In this document: positions 42,869 to 51,543 of the stretch, piece after piece
How positions within the stretch are numbered: position 1 is the first letter of the stretch
How the letters are laid out: every line of letters starts with the position of its first letter
NCBI GenBank assembly: GCA_910584865.1
Contig: CAJUCE010000016.1
Coordinates: forward strand, 44,629-108,628
Length of the DNA stretch: 64,000 nt
Direction of reading: 5' to 3'
DNA from: an uncultured Acetatifactor sp.
GTDB lineage: Bacteria; Bacillota; Clostridia; Lachnospirales; Lachnospiraceae
Translations under genes and position numbers: made by a program
Notes under the pieces: model-generated
Database searches by the model: none
Told to the model about the DNA's origin: nothing
Seen by the model: only the letters and a program-made list of their open reading frames with translations

Positions 42869-43090
42869 AATATTATACTCCTTAAACATATAATTGACTG
42901 TTATCTTACTTTATTATAAACTATTCCGAAGAAAAGTAAATATGCCGTGAAGGATTTTCCGGGAGAAGAATTTTGGTTTGCGGAAGCATCATCCCGGGAA
43001 AACAAAATTTAGCAGAAATACACAAATATTTCGCTAAATATATTAAAAAAATATAAAATTCTAATATATTTTACGGATGGAAAATCAAAT

Positions 43091-43100
43091 TTTTCGACAA
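43091..43100 (-). promoter_or_regulatory. Possible Spo0A box
   Basis: TTTTCGACAA, the complement of TTGTCGAAAA, matches the 0A-box core (TGTCGAA) with its A-rich flank. It lies 31 bp before the first TATAAT of the glgC promoter region. The 479-bp gap 42869-43347 also contains the murC promoter side and the 73-bp repeats. The core is short and could occur by chance. Confidence 0.4.
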
Positions 43101-43128
43101 TTAAATATTCCCTTTTATAAAAGAGTGT

Positions 43129-43310
43129 GGTATAATGTTGACACAAAAGGACAATGTGTCAACTTCTGATTCCATATGCGCCGTTGCGCATGAGAGAATG
43201 AGGTATAATGTTGACACAAAAGGACAATGTGTCAACTTCTGATTCCATATGCGCCGTTGCGCATGAGAGAATGAGGTATAATGTTGACACAAAAGGACAA
43301 TGTGTCAACG
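43129..43310 (+). repeat. 73-bp tandem repeat carrying TATAAT and two palindromes, 2.5 copies
   Basis: TATAAT recurs at 43131, 43204 and 43277, exactly 73 bp apart. Each unit has TATAAT, then GTTGACACA-N9-TGTGTCAAC (a perfect inverted repeat), then ATGCGC-CGTT-GCGCAT (a second hairpin). The third copy ends after the first hairpin, 37 bp before the glgC start. Copies appear identical where they overlap. A related copy lies at the right end of the window. Confidence 0.93.
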
Positions 43311-43347
43311 GGCAGCGGGAGGGACAGAACCGGTCGGGGGTGATGAC

Positions 43348-44622
43348 ATGATCAGGAAAGAAATGATTGCCATGTTGTTGGCAGGCGGGCAGGGCAGCCG
43401 GCTGGGTGTGCTGACATCCAGGATAGCGAAGCCTGCTGTGGCATTTGGAGGGAAATACCGTATTATTGACTTCCCGCTTTCCAATTGTATTAATTCGGGA
43501 GTGGACACGGTGGGTGTATTGACCCAATATCAGCCACTGCGCCTGAACAGCCATATAGGGATCGGCATCCCATGGGATCTGGACCGCAATATCGGCGGCG
43601 TGACCGTGCTGCCGCCCTATGAGAGAATGTCCAGCAGCGAATGGTATACGGGTACGGCCAATGCGATATATCAGAACCTGGAATACATGGAGAGTTATCA
43701 CCCGGAATATGTGCTGATTCTCTCAGGGGACCATATCTACAAGATGGATTATCAGATCATGCTGGATTTCCATAAGGAGCACGGGGCGGAGGTGACCATC
43801 GCTGTGATGCCCGTCCCCATGGAGGAGGCCGGTCGTTTCGGTATTATGACTGCAGACGATCGGGGCAGGATCGTTAAATTCGAGGAGAAACCCAGACATC
43901 CTCAGAGCAATCTGGCCAGTATGGGCATTTATATTTTTAACTGGAAAACATTGAAGAAGGCGTTGCTTGCCATGGCGGGACAGCCGGCACTTGATTTTGG
44001 GAAACATGTGATTCCCTATTTCCAGAGAAAGGGGACTCCCATGTATGCTTATGAGTTCACCGGTTATTGGAAGGATGTGGGGACGCTGCAATCCTACTGG
44101 GAAGCCAATATGGAACTGATCGACATCGTGCCGGAATTCAATTTGTATGAGGAATATTGGAAGATCTACACCAAGAGCGAGATTCAGCCGCCCCAGTATT
44201 TTTCTCAGGACTCTGTGGTGGAGCGCAGTATTATCGGAGAAGGCACGGATGTGTACGGCAGGGTATACAATTCGGTTATCGGCTGTGGCGTCACCATTGG
44301 CCGGGGGACGGTGGTGAGAGATTCCATCATCATGAATCATACTTTGATCGGAGAGAATTGCGAACTGTATAAGGCAATCGTAGCGGAAGAAGTGCGGCTG
44401 GGGAATCAGGTGCGGCTGGGGATCGGTGAGGAGACCGGAAATGACACTGCACCGCATATTTATAATCATGGAATCGTCACCGTGGGAGAGAGGAGCGTGA
44501 TTCCCAACGGGATTACAGTGGGGAAGAATTCCGTGGTTTTCGGTGTGACCACAGGGGCTGACTATGAGGATGCATATCTTCCGGGCGGGAAAACTTTGAT
44601 TAAGGCAGGTGAGCAGGAATGA
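43348..44622 (+). CDS. glgC: Glucose-1-phosphate adenylyltransferase, catalytic subunit
   Basis: Makes ADP-glucose from ATP and glucose 1-phosphate, the committed step of glycogen synthesis. The 424 residues comprise a nucleotidyltransferase domain (MLLAGGQGSRLGVLTSRIAK, then KYRIIDFPLSNCINSG; SGDHIYKMDY with the catalytic Asp; FEEKP; GYWKDVGTLQSYWEAN) and a C-terminal left-handed beta-helix. The start at 43348 follows GGGGGTGATG; an earlier GTG at 43300 lies within the third repeat copy. It overlaps glgD as ATGA, so both are made together. Its 5' region carries the 73-bp repeats and a possible Spo0A box. Confidence 0.96.
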   Translation: MIRKEMIAMLLAGGQGSRLGVLTSRIAKPAVAFGGKYRIIDFPLSNCINSGVDTVGVLTQYQPLRLNSHIGIGIPWDLDRNIGGVTVLPPYERMSSSEWYTGTANAIYQNLEYMESYHPEYVLILSGDHIYKMDYQIMLDFHKEHGAEVTIAVMPVPMEEAGRFGIMTADDRGRIVKFEEKPRHPQSNLASMGIYIFNWKTLKKALLAMAGQPALDFGKHVIPYFQRKGTPMYAYEFTGYWKDVGTLQSYWEANMELIDIVPEFNLYEEYWKIYTKSEIQPPQYFSQDSVVERSIIGEGTDVYGRVYNSVIGCGVTIGRGTVVRDSIIMNHTLIGENCELYKAIVAEEVRLGNQVRLGIGEETGNDTAPHIYNHGIVTVGERSVIPNGITVGKNSVVFGVTTGADYEDAYLPGGKTLIKAGEQE

Positions 44623-45740
44623 GAGCGATCGGAATTATCCTGGCAGGCGGGAATAACCGCAGGATGGGGGAGCTGTCGCGGAAGCGGGCTGTCTGTGCAA
44701 TGCCCATCGCCGGAAGCTACCGCAGTATTGACTTTACCCTGAGCAATATGTCGAATTCCCACATTCAGAAGGTGGCTGTACTGACACAGTACAATGCCAG
44801 CAGCCTGAATGAACATCTGAGTTCTTCCAAATGGTGGGATTTTGGGCGCAAGCAGGGAGGGCTTTTTACCTTTACTCCCGTCGTCACGGCGCAAAACAGC
44901 AATTGGTACAGAGGTACGGCGGATGCGATCTTTCAGAATCTGTCGTTTCTAAGGAGCAGCCATGAGCCTTATGTGGTGATTGCCTCCGGAGACGGGGTAT
45001 ATAAACTGGATTTTAATAAAGTCCTGGAATATCATATTGAGAGAAAAGCGGATATCACGGTGGTGTGCCGTGAGATGGAGGAAGGAGCAAATGTAGAGCG
45101 TTTCGGTACTGTCCGCATGAACGAGGAGAGCCGTATTGAGGAGTTTGAGGAGAAGCCCCTGCAGGCCAAATCCAGGGTGATCTCCTGCGGTATCTATATC
45201 ATGCGCCGCCGTCAGCTTATAGAGATGGTGGAAAAGTGTGTGGAGGAAGACCGATATGATCTGGTGCGGGATATATTGATCCGCTATAAGGATGTAAGGA
45301 GGATATACGGCTATAAAATAAGAGATTACTGGAGGAATATTGCTTCGGTGGAGGACTATTACGCAACCAATATGGACTTTCTGAAGCCGGAGGTGAGGAA
45401 TTACTTCTTCAAGCAATATCCGGATATTTATTCCAAGGTGGATGATCTGGCGCCCGCGAAATATAATGCGGGGGCTGCCGTACATAACAGTCTGGTCTCC
45501 AGCGGTTGTATCATAAACGGTGTGGCGGAGAATTCCGTGATTTTTAAAAAAAGCTATATAGGAAATAACTGTTGTCTAAAAAATTCCATTATACTGAATG
45601 ACGTGTATATCGGTGACAATACATACATTGAAAACTGTATCGTAGAGAGTCACAGCACCATTCGGGCGAATTCCCACTATGTGGGTGAAGACGGTCATAT
45701 CCGCATTGTTCTGGAGCGGAATGAAAGATATACAATGTAA
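44619..45740 (+). CDS. glgD: Glucose-1-phosphate adenylyltransferase, GlgD subunit
   Basis: The second, usually non-catalytic subunit of Firmicute ADP-glucose pyrophosphorylase, which with GlgC forms a more active heterotetramer. The 373 residues have the same fold, but the G-rich loop is changed (LAGGNNRRMGELSRKRAV) and the catalytic GDH is GDG (SGDGVYKLDF). DYWRNIASVEDYYATN and the beta-helix tail follow. Translation is coupled to glgC by an ATGA overlap. spoVG follows after 41 bp and may be on the same transcript. Confidence 0.95.
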   Translation: MRAIGIILAGGNNRRMGELSRKRAVCAMPIAGSYRSIDFTLSNMSNSHIQKVAVLTQYNASSLNEHLSSSKWWDFGRKQGGLFTFTPVVTAQNSNWYRGTADAIFQNLSFLRSSHEPYVVIASGDGVYKLDFNKVLEYHIERKADITVVCREMEEGANVERFGTVRMNEESRIEEFEEKPLQAKSRVISCGIYIMRRRQLIEMVEKCVEEDRYDLVRDILIRYKDVRRIYGYKIRDYWRNIASVEDYYATNMDFLKPEVRNYFFKQYPDIYSKVDDLAPAKYNAGAAVHNSLVSSGCIINGVAENSVIFKKSYIGNNCCLKNSIILNDVYIGDNTYIENCIVESHSTIRANSHYVGEDGHIRIVLERNERYTM

Positions 45741-45781
45741 CACGGGGCGGTCTTAGGTTCCTGGATAAGGGGGTTTTGCAG

Positions 45782-46054
45782 ATGCAGGTTACAGATGTAC
45801 GCGTACGCAAAATTGCGAAGGAAGGCAGGATGAAGGCTGTTGTATCGATCACGCTTGATGATGAGTTTGTGGTACATGATATTAAGGTGATCGAAGGAGA
45901 CAAGGGTTTATTCATCGCAATGCCCAGCAAGAGGACGGCTGATGGGGAATACAAGGATATTGCCCATCCCATCAATTCCTCTGCCAGAGATGCGATCCAG
46001 AAGGTGATTCTGGAAAGCTACGAGAAGGCTCTTTCGGAGCCGGACGGGGAATAG
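45782..46054 (+). CDS. spoVG: RNA-binding regulator SpoVG
   Basis: A 90-residue nucleic-acid-binding protein that affects septation, sporulation and other traits. It is very well conserved: MQVTDVRVRKI, MKAVVSITLDDEFVVHDIKV, FIAMPSKRT and DIAHPINSSARD. The start at 45782 lies eight bases after GGGGG; a TTG two codons earlier is unlikely. It is followed by a near-perfect terminator. In Bacillus it lies close to prs, pth and mfd; here pth and mfd follow directly and prs lies 7 kb to the left. Confidence 0.97.
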   Translation: MQVTDVRVRKIAKEGRMKAVVSITLDDEFVVHDIKVIEGDKGLFIAMPSKRTADGEYKDIAHPINSSARDAIQKVILESYEKALSEPDGE

Positions 46055-46090
46055 GACGTGACAGCATTGGTATTGACATTAGAATCCCCC

Positions 46091-46126
46091 AAATGCCATG
46101 ACAGTAAATGTCATGGCATTTTTTTC
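46091..46126 (+). terminator. Terminator of glgC-glgD-spoVG
   Basis: AAATGCCATGACA and TGTCATGGCATTT form a perfect 13-bp stem with a five-base loop, followed by seven T. Confidence 0.92.
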
Positions 46127-46225
46127 TTGACACACGGCTGGATTGATTGTAGATTGGAGTAGGAAAGAGGTTTTGTTTTCTTGGTAAGCCAAAGGGCAGT
46201 GAGGTTGGAAATATCAAAGGCAAAT

Positions 46226-46326
46226 ATTGAAATCAGTGCCCGCCAGAGGCGGGCATGGGGGTGTAAGTTTGAAAGTTCCTTTCAAACTATTGAATTGCTG
46301 CCCGCTAAAGCGGGGCAGGGGGTGTA
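46226..46326 (+). repeat. Hairpin/ribosome-site repeat element before pth
   Basis: Three hairpins in order: TGCCCGCC/GGCGGGCA (46237-46255), AGTTTGAAAG/CTTTCAAACT (46266-46288) and CTGCCCGC/GCGGGGCAG (46298-46318). The segment ATTGAAxT-TGCCCGC-hairpin-GGGGGTGTAA occurs twice. The second copy ends as the ribosome site of pth. A related element lies before rqcH (63358-63420, minus strand). Confidence 0.75.
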
Positions 46327-46329
46327 AAT

Positions 46330-47097
46330 ATGTATATTATTGCAGGACTGGGAAACCCGGGAAGAGAATATGAAAATACAAGGCATAATGTGGGTTTTTG
46401 CGTGATAGAGAAGCTGGCGGCAAAAGAAAATATCGCCGTTTTGGAGAAAAGGCATAAAGCGATCATCGGAAAGGGCATAATCGCGGGAGAAAAATGCATT
46501 CTGGCCAGGCCGCAGACCTATATGAACTTAAGCGGCGAGAGTATACGGGAGCTTGTGAATTTCTATAAGGCGGACGAGAAGTCTCAGTTGATCGTGATCT
46601 CCGATGACGTGAGCCTGGAGCCGGGCCAGATCCGCATCCGCAAAAAGGGCAGTGCAGGCGGCCACAACGGGCTGAAGAATATCATTGCCAATCTGGGACA
46701 TGACAGCTTTATCCGGGTGAAGATGGGGGTGGGGGAAAAGCCCGCCGGCTGGGATCTGGTGGATTATGTGCTGGGCAGATTTTCCCCAAAGGACCGGGAG
46801 GCCGTAGACGAAGCGGCGGACCGGGCGGCGGATGCCGTCCGAATGATTATCGCCAAGGGGCCGGACGCCGCCATGAATCATTATAATGGGACGAAGAAAT
46901 CAGAAAAGGGCGCAGAGAAAGAGAAGAAAGCTGCCGGCACCGCGGAGAGTTCTTCCGGAAGGGACAAAGGTTCCGAAGGGGAACCCGGTCCCGCATCGAA
47001 ACCCGGTTCAGAGAGGGTAGAATTGTTGCCGGAGAGGTCGGCAGCAGGCGGGGCAATGTCCGGAGACGATGAGGCGGCGCTGACTACCGGGGCGTAA
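46330..47097 (+). CDS. pth: Peptidyl-tRNA hydrolase with low-complexity C-terminal tail
   Basis: Releases peptides from peptidyl-tRNA that has fallen off ribosomes. The first 190 residues are a complete Pth: GLGNPGREYENTRHN with Asn9 and catalytic His19, RPQTYMNLSG, VISDDVSLEPGQIRIRKKG (split: VISDDVSLEPG, IRIRKKG) and GGHNGLKNI. Residues 190-255 are a hydrophilic Lys/Glu/Gly/Ser-rich tail absent from standard Pth and probably disordered. The start is preceded by GGGGGTGTAAAT from the hairpin element. mfd follows after 170 bp; the pth-mfd order is as in Bacillus (spoVC-mfd). Confidence 0.95.
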   Translation: MYIIAGLGNPGREYENTRHNVGFCVIEKLAAKENIAVLEKRHKAIIGKGIIAGEKCILARPQTYMNLSGESIRELVNFYKADEKSQLIVISDDVSLEPGQIRIRKKGSAGGHNGLKNIIANLGHDSFIRVKMGVGEKPAGWDLVDYVLGRFSPKDREAVDEAADRAADAVRMIIAKGPDAAMNHYNGTKKSEKGAEKEKKAAGTAESSSGRDKGSEGEPGPASKPGSERVELLPERSAAGGAMSGDDEAALTTGA

Positions 47098-47267
47098 CAG
47101 GCAGCGGGGGCTTTTGGGGGAGATTCGCAGATATGTCCGGACAGCAGGAGGCAGAAAGAGCCGTTGAGAGAAGGCGGAGGACAGGCAGACCGGGAAAAGC
47201 TTCCGCTTCGGAATAATCATAAGGATCCTGCAGGAGATATTCCGAGGCAGGAAAGTAGGAGGCAACA

Positions 47268-50200
47268 ATGCAGGCATTACTGGCGCCGCTTCAGGAGCTG
47301 GCGGAATACGGCAATATCAGGGAGGCTATTCGGAAGAGGGCAGGAAAACCGGAGGGCCAGGGGGCGGTGGCTGCGCTTACCGGCTGTGTGGACTCCCAGA
47401 AGCTGCATATGATCTTCGGATTGGGCGATGGCTTTCGAATTAAGGTCATCGTCACTTACAGTGACATAAAAGCAAAGGAGCTTTTTGAAGAATATAAATT
47501 TTACGACAGAAATGTCATGTTGTATCCTGCCAAGGATCTGATTTTTTTCCAGGCGGATATTCACGGGAATCAGCTGGTGAAGGAGCGGGTGAAGGTGCTG
47601 CGCAGGCTGATGGAGAGAAAGCCGGTCACCATCGTCACTACTTATGCCGCGCTGATGACGCCCCAGGCAATGTGGGACAGGGACAAGGATGTCATCGATG
47701 TGGAAAAGGGGGGAATCCTGGATGAAGCAGGACTGAGCGGACGCCTGGTGGCCATGGGCTACGAGAAGACTTACCAGGTGGAAAGTCCGGGGCAGTTTTC
47801 CGTCCGGGGCGGCATTGTGGACATTTTTGACCTGACGGAGGAGAACCCTTATCGGATTGAGCTGTGGGGAGACGAGGTGGAGTCTATCCGCAGCTTCGAT
47901 ATTCTCAGTCAGCGTTCCATCGAGAATCTGGAGAGTATTTCGCTCTTCCCGGCCACGGAGTTTGTACTGGAGGAAGAGCGCATCCGCAGAGGCTTGAAAA
48001 AGCTGGAAGAGGAGGGGAAGAAGCAGGAGAAGATGTTTCGGGAGTCCTTCCGCACAGAAGAAGCTCATCGGATTGCCGTCCAGGTGAAGGAGCTGAAGGA
48101 GCAGCTTTTGGAATTTCAGTCCAAAGTCAATCTGGAGGGCTATATCCGGTATTTTTATGAGGAGACGGTGACACTGCCCTGGCTGTTGGTGCAGATGGCA
48201 AGGGAAGACACTCACGGCGGAAGCGTCCTGCCTGTCTTTTTTATAGAGGAACCCAACCGCGCCAGGGAGCAGGCGGAAGCTGTGGAGCTGGAATTTCGGG
48301 AGAGCATGGCCCAGCGTGCGGAAAAAGGATACATTCTCCCCGGCCAGATGGATATTCTCTACAGCGGGGAGCAGGTGGCTGCGGCCCTGCTTTCCGGAAG
48401 TGTCATCACCATATCCACCATGGATACCAGAGGGTATTTTAAGGCGGATATCAGGACGGATGTGGCGGCGAGAAATGTGGCGCCCTATAACAACAGTTTC
48501 GAAGCCCTGGTAAAGGATCTGAAATTGTTCCGCAGAAACGGCTATAGAGTGCTGCTTTTGTCCGGCTCCCGAATGCGGGCGAAGCGTCTGGCCCAGGATC
48601 TTCGGGATCAGGAGATTTCGGCGGTATCTACGGAGGACCCGCTGCGGGAGGTGCTGCCGGGGGAGGTTCTCACCTGCTATGGCCATGTCAACAAAGGCTT
48701 TGAGTATCCCATGTTAAAGTTTGTCGTGCTCTCGGAGACGGACATTTTCGGTGCGGAGAAAAAGAAAAAGAAGGCGAAGAAGCACTATCAGGGGCAGAAG
48801 ATCAAGGATTTCAACGATCTGAAGGTGGGAGACTATGTGGTGCATGAAAGCCACGGTCTGGGCATCTACCAGGGGATCGAAAAGGTGGAGATGGACGGTG
48901 TGGTCAAGGACTACATCAAAATCGAATACCGGGAGGGCGGCAATCTATACGTGTTGGCCACAGGTCTGGATGTGATACAGAAATACGCCTCCGCGGATGC
49001 CCGTAAGCCCAAGCTGAACAAGCTGGGGTCCAAAGAGTGGGAGCGCACCAAGACTAAGGTGCGCAGTGCCGTCAACGAGGTGGCAAAGGATCTGGTGGAG
49101 CTCTATGCCCTGCGGCAGCAAAGCGAGGGACATTCCTTTGAAAAGGATACGGTGTGGCAGCGGGAATTCGAGGAGATGTTTCCTTTTGAGGAGACGGAGG
49201 ATCAGCTGTCGGCCATCCAGGATACCAAGGCGGATATGGAGAGCACGAAAATCATGGACCGCCTCATCTGCGGCGACGTGGGCTACGGCAAGACGGAGAT
49301 CGCCATCCGGGCCGCCTTCAAGGCTGTGCAGGAGGGGAAGCAGGTGGTGTACCTGGTACCTACCACCATTTTAGCCCAGCAGCACTATACTACTTTCGTC
49401 CAGCGGATGAAGGATTATCCCATCCGGGTGGATTTGATGAGCCGCTTCAGAACGCCCGGAGAAATCAAAAAGACGGTGGCGGATCTGCAGAAGGGCCAGG
49501 TGGATATCGTCATCGGCACCCACCGGGTATTGTCTGCGGATGTGCAGTTTAAGGATTTGGGCCTGCTGATCATCGATGAGGAACAGCGTTTCGGTGTGAG
49601 CCATAAGGAAAAGATCAAAAAGCTGAAGGGAAATGTGGATGTGCTTACTCTGACAGCCACCCCCATCCCCAGGACGCTGCACATGAGCCTCATCGGCATC
49701 CGGGACATGAGTATCCTGGAGGAGCCTCCCGGAGACCGCCACCCTATCCAGACCTTTGTGTGCGAGTACAATGAGGAACTGGTACGGGAGGCCATTTCCC
49801 GGGAAATGGCCAGAGGAGGCCAGGTGTACTATGTATACAACAGAGTAAACAGTATTGCGGATGTGACTGCACGGATTGCCGCTCTGATGCCGGAGGCCGC
49901 GGTCTCTTTTGCCCACGGTCAGATGAAGGAACATGAGCTGGAAAAAATCATGTTTGATTTCATAAACGGGGATATCGACGTGCTGGTGTCCACCACTATT
50001 ATCGAGACCGGACTGGACATTCCCAATGTGAATACCATGATTATCCATGATTCCGACAATCTGGGATTGTCCCAACTCTATCAGCTCAGGGGCCGGGTGG
50101 GACGTTCCAACCGGACGGCCTACGCCTTTTTAATGTATAAGAGAGACAAGATGCTCAGGGAGGTGGCGGAGAAGCGGCTGGCAGCCATCAGGGAATTCAC

Positions 50201-50852
50201 GGATCTGGGCAGCGGCTTCAAGATTGCCATGCGTGATCTGGAGATCCGCGGGGCAGGGAACCTTTTGGGGGTCCGCCAGCATGGGCATATGGAAGCGGTG
50301 GGCTATGATTTGTACTGCAAGATGCTCAATGAGGCCGTGCAGACCCAGAAGGGGGGCCGGGCGTTTCAGGATTTTGCTACCGTTATCGATCTGGATGTGG
50401 ACGCTTTTATTCCGCCCACATATATCGTCAATGAAGTGCAGAAGCTGGATATCTATAAAAGGATCGCCGGTATTGAGAATATAAAAGAACGGGACGATAT
50501 GAAGGATGAGCTGCTGGACCGTTTTGGGGAGATCCCGAAATCCGTGGACAATCTGCTGCGTATTGCACTGATCAGGGTGGCGGCCCACAGACTGTATGTG
50601 ACGGATGTAAAGGGCAAGAACGAGAAGATCGCCGTTACCTTCCGCCCGGATGCAGAGCTTAATCCGGCCCGGATTCCGGAACTTTTGAAGAAATACGGGT
50701 CAGATCTGACCTTTACGGCATACGGTAAGCCTTTTCTGACCTGCAGATACAAAAAAATCGGCATGATCGAGAAGGATGCAGAGCTGCTTCTATGCAAAAC
50801 CGAGACTCTATTGGAGGAAATGAGAATTCTTTCTGCCGAACAAGTGTTTTGA
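47268..50852 (+). CDS. mfd: Transcription-repair coupling factor
   Basis: Removes stalled RNA polymerase from DNA lesions and recruits the UvrA repair system. The 1194 residues are full length: N-terminal UvrB-like domains (about 1-380, QFSVRGGIVDIFDL), RNA-polymerase-interacting domain (KVGDYVVHESHGLGIYQGIE, near 525), translocase motor with Walker A GDVGYGKTE near 669, IIDEEQRFGVSHKEK near 767, TATPIPRTLHMSL and RGRVGRSNRTAYAF, and a C-terminal D7 domain. GGAGGCAACA precedes ATG. A 33-residue ORF follows. Confidence 0.98.
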   Translation: MQALLAPLQELAEYGNIREAIRKRAGKPEGQGAVAALTGCVDSQKLHMIFGLGDGFRIKVIVTYSDIKAKELFEEYKFYDRNVMLYPAKDLIFFQADIHGNQLVKERVKVLRRLMERKPVTIVTTYAALMTPQAMWDRDKDVIDVEKGGILDEAGLSGRLVAMGYEKTYQVESPGQFSVRGGIVDIFDLTEENPYRIELWGDEVESIRSFDILSQRSIENLESISLFPATEFVLEEERIRRGLKKLEEEGKKQEKMFRESFRTEEAHRIAVQVKELKEQLLEFQSKVNLEGYIRYFYEETVTLPWLLVQMAREDTHGGSVLPVFFIEEPNRAREQAEAVELEFRESMAQRAEKGYILPGQMDILYSGEQVAAALLSGSVITISTMDTRGYFKADIRTDVAARNVAPYNNSFEALVKDLKLFRRNGYRVLLLSGSRMRAKRLAQDLRDQEISAVSTEDPLREVLPGEVLTCYGHVNKGFEYPMLKFVVLSETDIFGAEKKKKKAKKHYQGQKIKDFNDLKVGDYVVHESHGLGIYQGIEKVEMDGVVKDYIKIEYREGGNLYVLATGLDVIQKYASADARKPKLNKLGSKEWERTKTKVRSAVNEVAKDLVELYALRQQSEGHSFEKDTVWQREFEEMFPFEETEDQLSAIQDTKADMESTKIMDRLICGDVGYGKTEIAIRAAFKAVQEGKQVVYLVPTTILAQQHYTTFVQRMKDYPIRVDLMSRFRTPGEIKKTVADLQKGQVDIVIGTHRVLSADVQFKDLGLLIIDEEQRFGVSHKEKIKKLKGNVDVLTLTATPIPRTLHMSLIGIRDMSILEEPPGDRHPIQTFVCEYNEELVREAISREMARGGQVYYVYNRVNSIADVTARIAALMPEAAVSFAHGQMKEHELEKIMFDFINGDIDVLVSTTIIETGLDIPNVNTMIIHDSDNLGLSQLYQLRGRVGRSNRTAYAFLMYKRDKMLREVAEKRLAAIREFTDLGSGFKIAMRDLEIRGAGNLLGVRQHGHMEAVGYDLYCKMLNEAVQTQKGGRAFQDFATVIDLDVDAFIPPTYIVNEVQKLDIYKRIAGIENIKERDDMKDELLDRFGEIPKSVDNLLRIALIRVAAHRLYVTDVKGKNEKIAVTFRPDAELNPARIPELLKKYGSDLTFTAYGKPFLTCRYKKIGMIEKDAELLLCKTETLLEEMRILSAEQVF

Positions 50853-50932
50853 GGGAGTTTTATTGCCCTTAAAATATGGTATCTTCTGTTCAGAACAGTT
50901 TAAAAACTGATTTTGACAGGAGGTAAGTGAGA

Positions 50933-51034
50933 ATGAAGGGTTATCATACATCAGACGGTTATATGGGGCTGGTAGACGGCAGATATGTGTTATTCGCCAG
51001 CGAGGCGGATTACAGAGATTATATTGAAGAGTAG
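50933..51034 (+). CDS. 33-residue small protein
   Basis: ATG after AGGAGGTAAGTGAGA, then 33 codons and TAG. The peptide begins MKGYHTSDGYMGLVDGRY, then VLFASEADYRDYIEE. It is acidic and aromatic, with seven Tyr and one Phe. The regular composition, excellent ribosome site and following terminator (51064-51114) support a real gene. Nothing resembles it among families I know. It lies 80 bp after mfd and may share its transcript. Confidence 0.7.
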   Translation: MKGYHTSDGYMGLVDGRYVLFASEADYRDYIEE

Positions 51035-51063
51035 AATGACAGGAAACCGGCATTTGGCCGGCG

Positions 51064-51114
51064 GGCAGGGATTGCCTTCTGATTTATACGGGAGACAAGC
51101 CCTGCCTTATTTTT
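51064..51114 (+). terminator. Terminator after the small protein gene
   Basis: GGCAGGG and CCCTGCC form a 7-bp GC-rich stem, about 29 bases apart, followed by TTATTTTT. Confidence 0.65.
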
Positions 51115-51151
51115 CGTATTTTAGAATTTATTTATATTTATTTTTAAATAG

Positions 51152-51184
51152 TATATTGCAATATATAATAGTATGTGATACAAT
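51152..51184 (+). promoter_or_regulatory. padR promoter with palindromic operator
   Basis: TTGCAA, 17-bp spacer, TACAAT. The -35 sits inside the perfect 14-bp palindrome TATATTGCAATATA (51152-51165), a plausible autoregulatory PadR site. Confidence 0.6.
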
Positions 51185-51221
51185 GAACTGGTCAAAACAA
51201 AGTATTGGAAGGAGGTTATAC

Positions 51222-51539
51222 ATGAATACACAATTTAAAAAGGGCGCTCTGGAGCTTTGTGTGCTGTCCCAACTGGTTTGGGGAGACAAGTACGGATACG
51301 AACTGACGGAACGGATATCCGGTGAAATGTCCATTGCCAGCGGTACCTTGTACCCCATTCTCAGAAAGCTGAAAGAGGATGATTATGTGACCACATATCT
51401 GGTGGAATCGGAATCGGGTCCGGCGAGAAAATATTATAAGCTGACGGATAAGGGAAGGCAGTACCAGACAACAGTAAAGCAGGAGTGGAATGTATTTGCC
51501 GATGCGGTGAACAAACTGATCAGGGAACAGGAGGGATGA
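51222..51539 (+). CDS. PadR-family transcriptional regulator
   Basis: A 105-residue winged-helix repressor of the short PadR type: FKKGALELCVLSQLVWGDKYGYEL, then SGTLYPILRKLKEDDYV and ARKYYKLTDKGRQ. The start at 51222 follows GGAAGGAGG; the open frame upstream passes through the promoter and is rejected. The next gene begins four bases after the stop and is surely co-transcribed. In Firmicutes, PadR paired with a DUF1700/DUF4097 gene is a recurrent envelope-stress-like pair. The AT-palindrome over its promoter suggests autoregulation. Confidence 0.93.
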   Translation: MNTQFKKGALELCVLSQLVWGDKYGYELTERISGEMSIASGTLYPILRKLKEDDYVTTYLVESESGPARKYYKLTDKGRQYQTTVKQEWNVFADAVNKLIREQEG

Positions 51540-51543
51540 GGTC

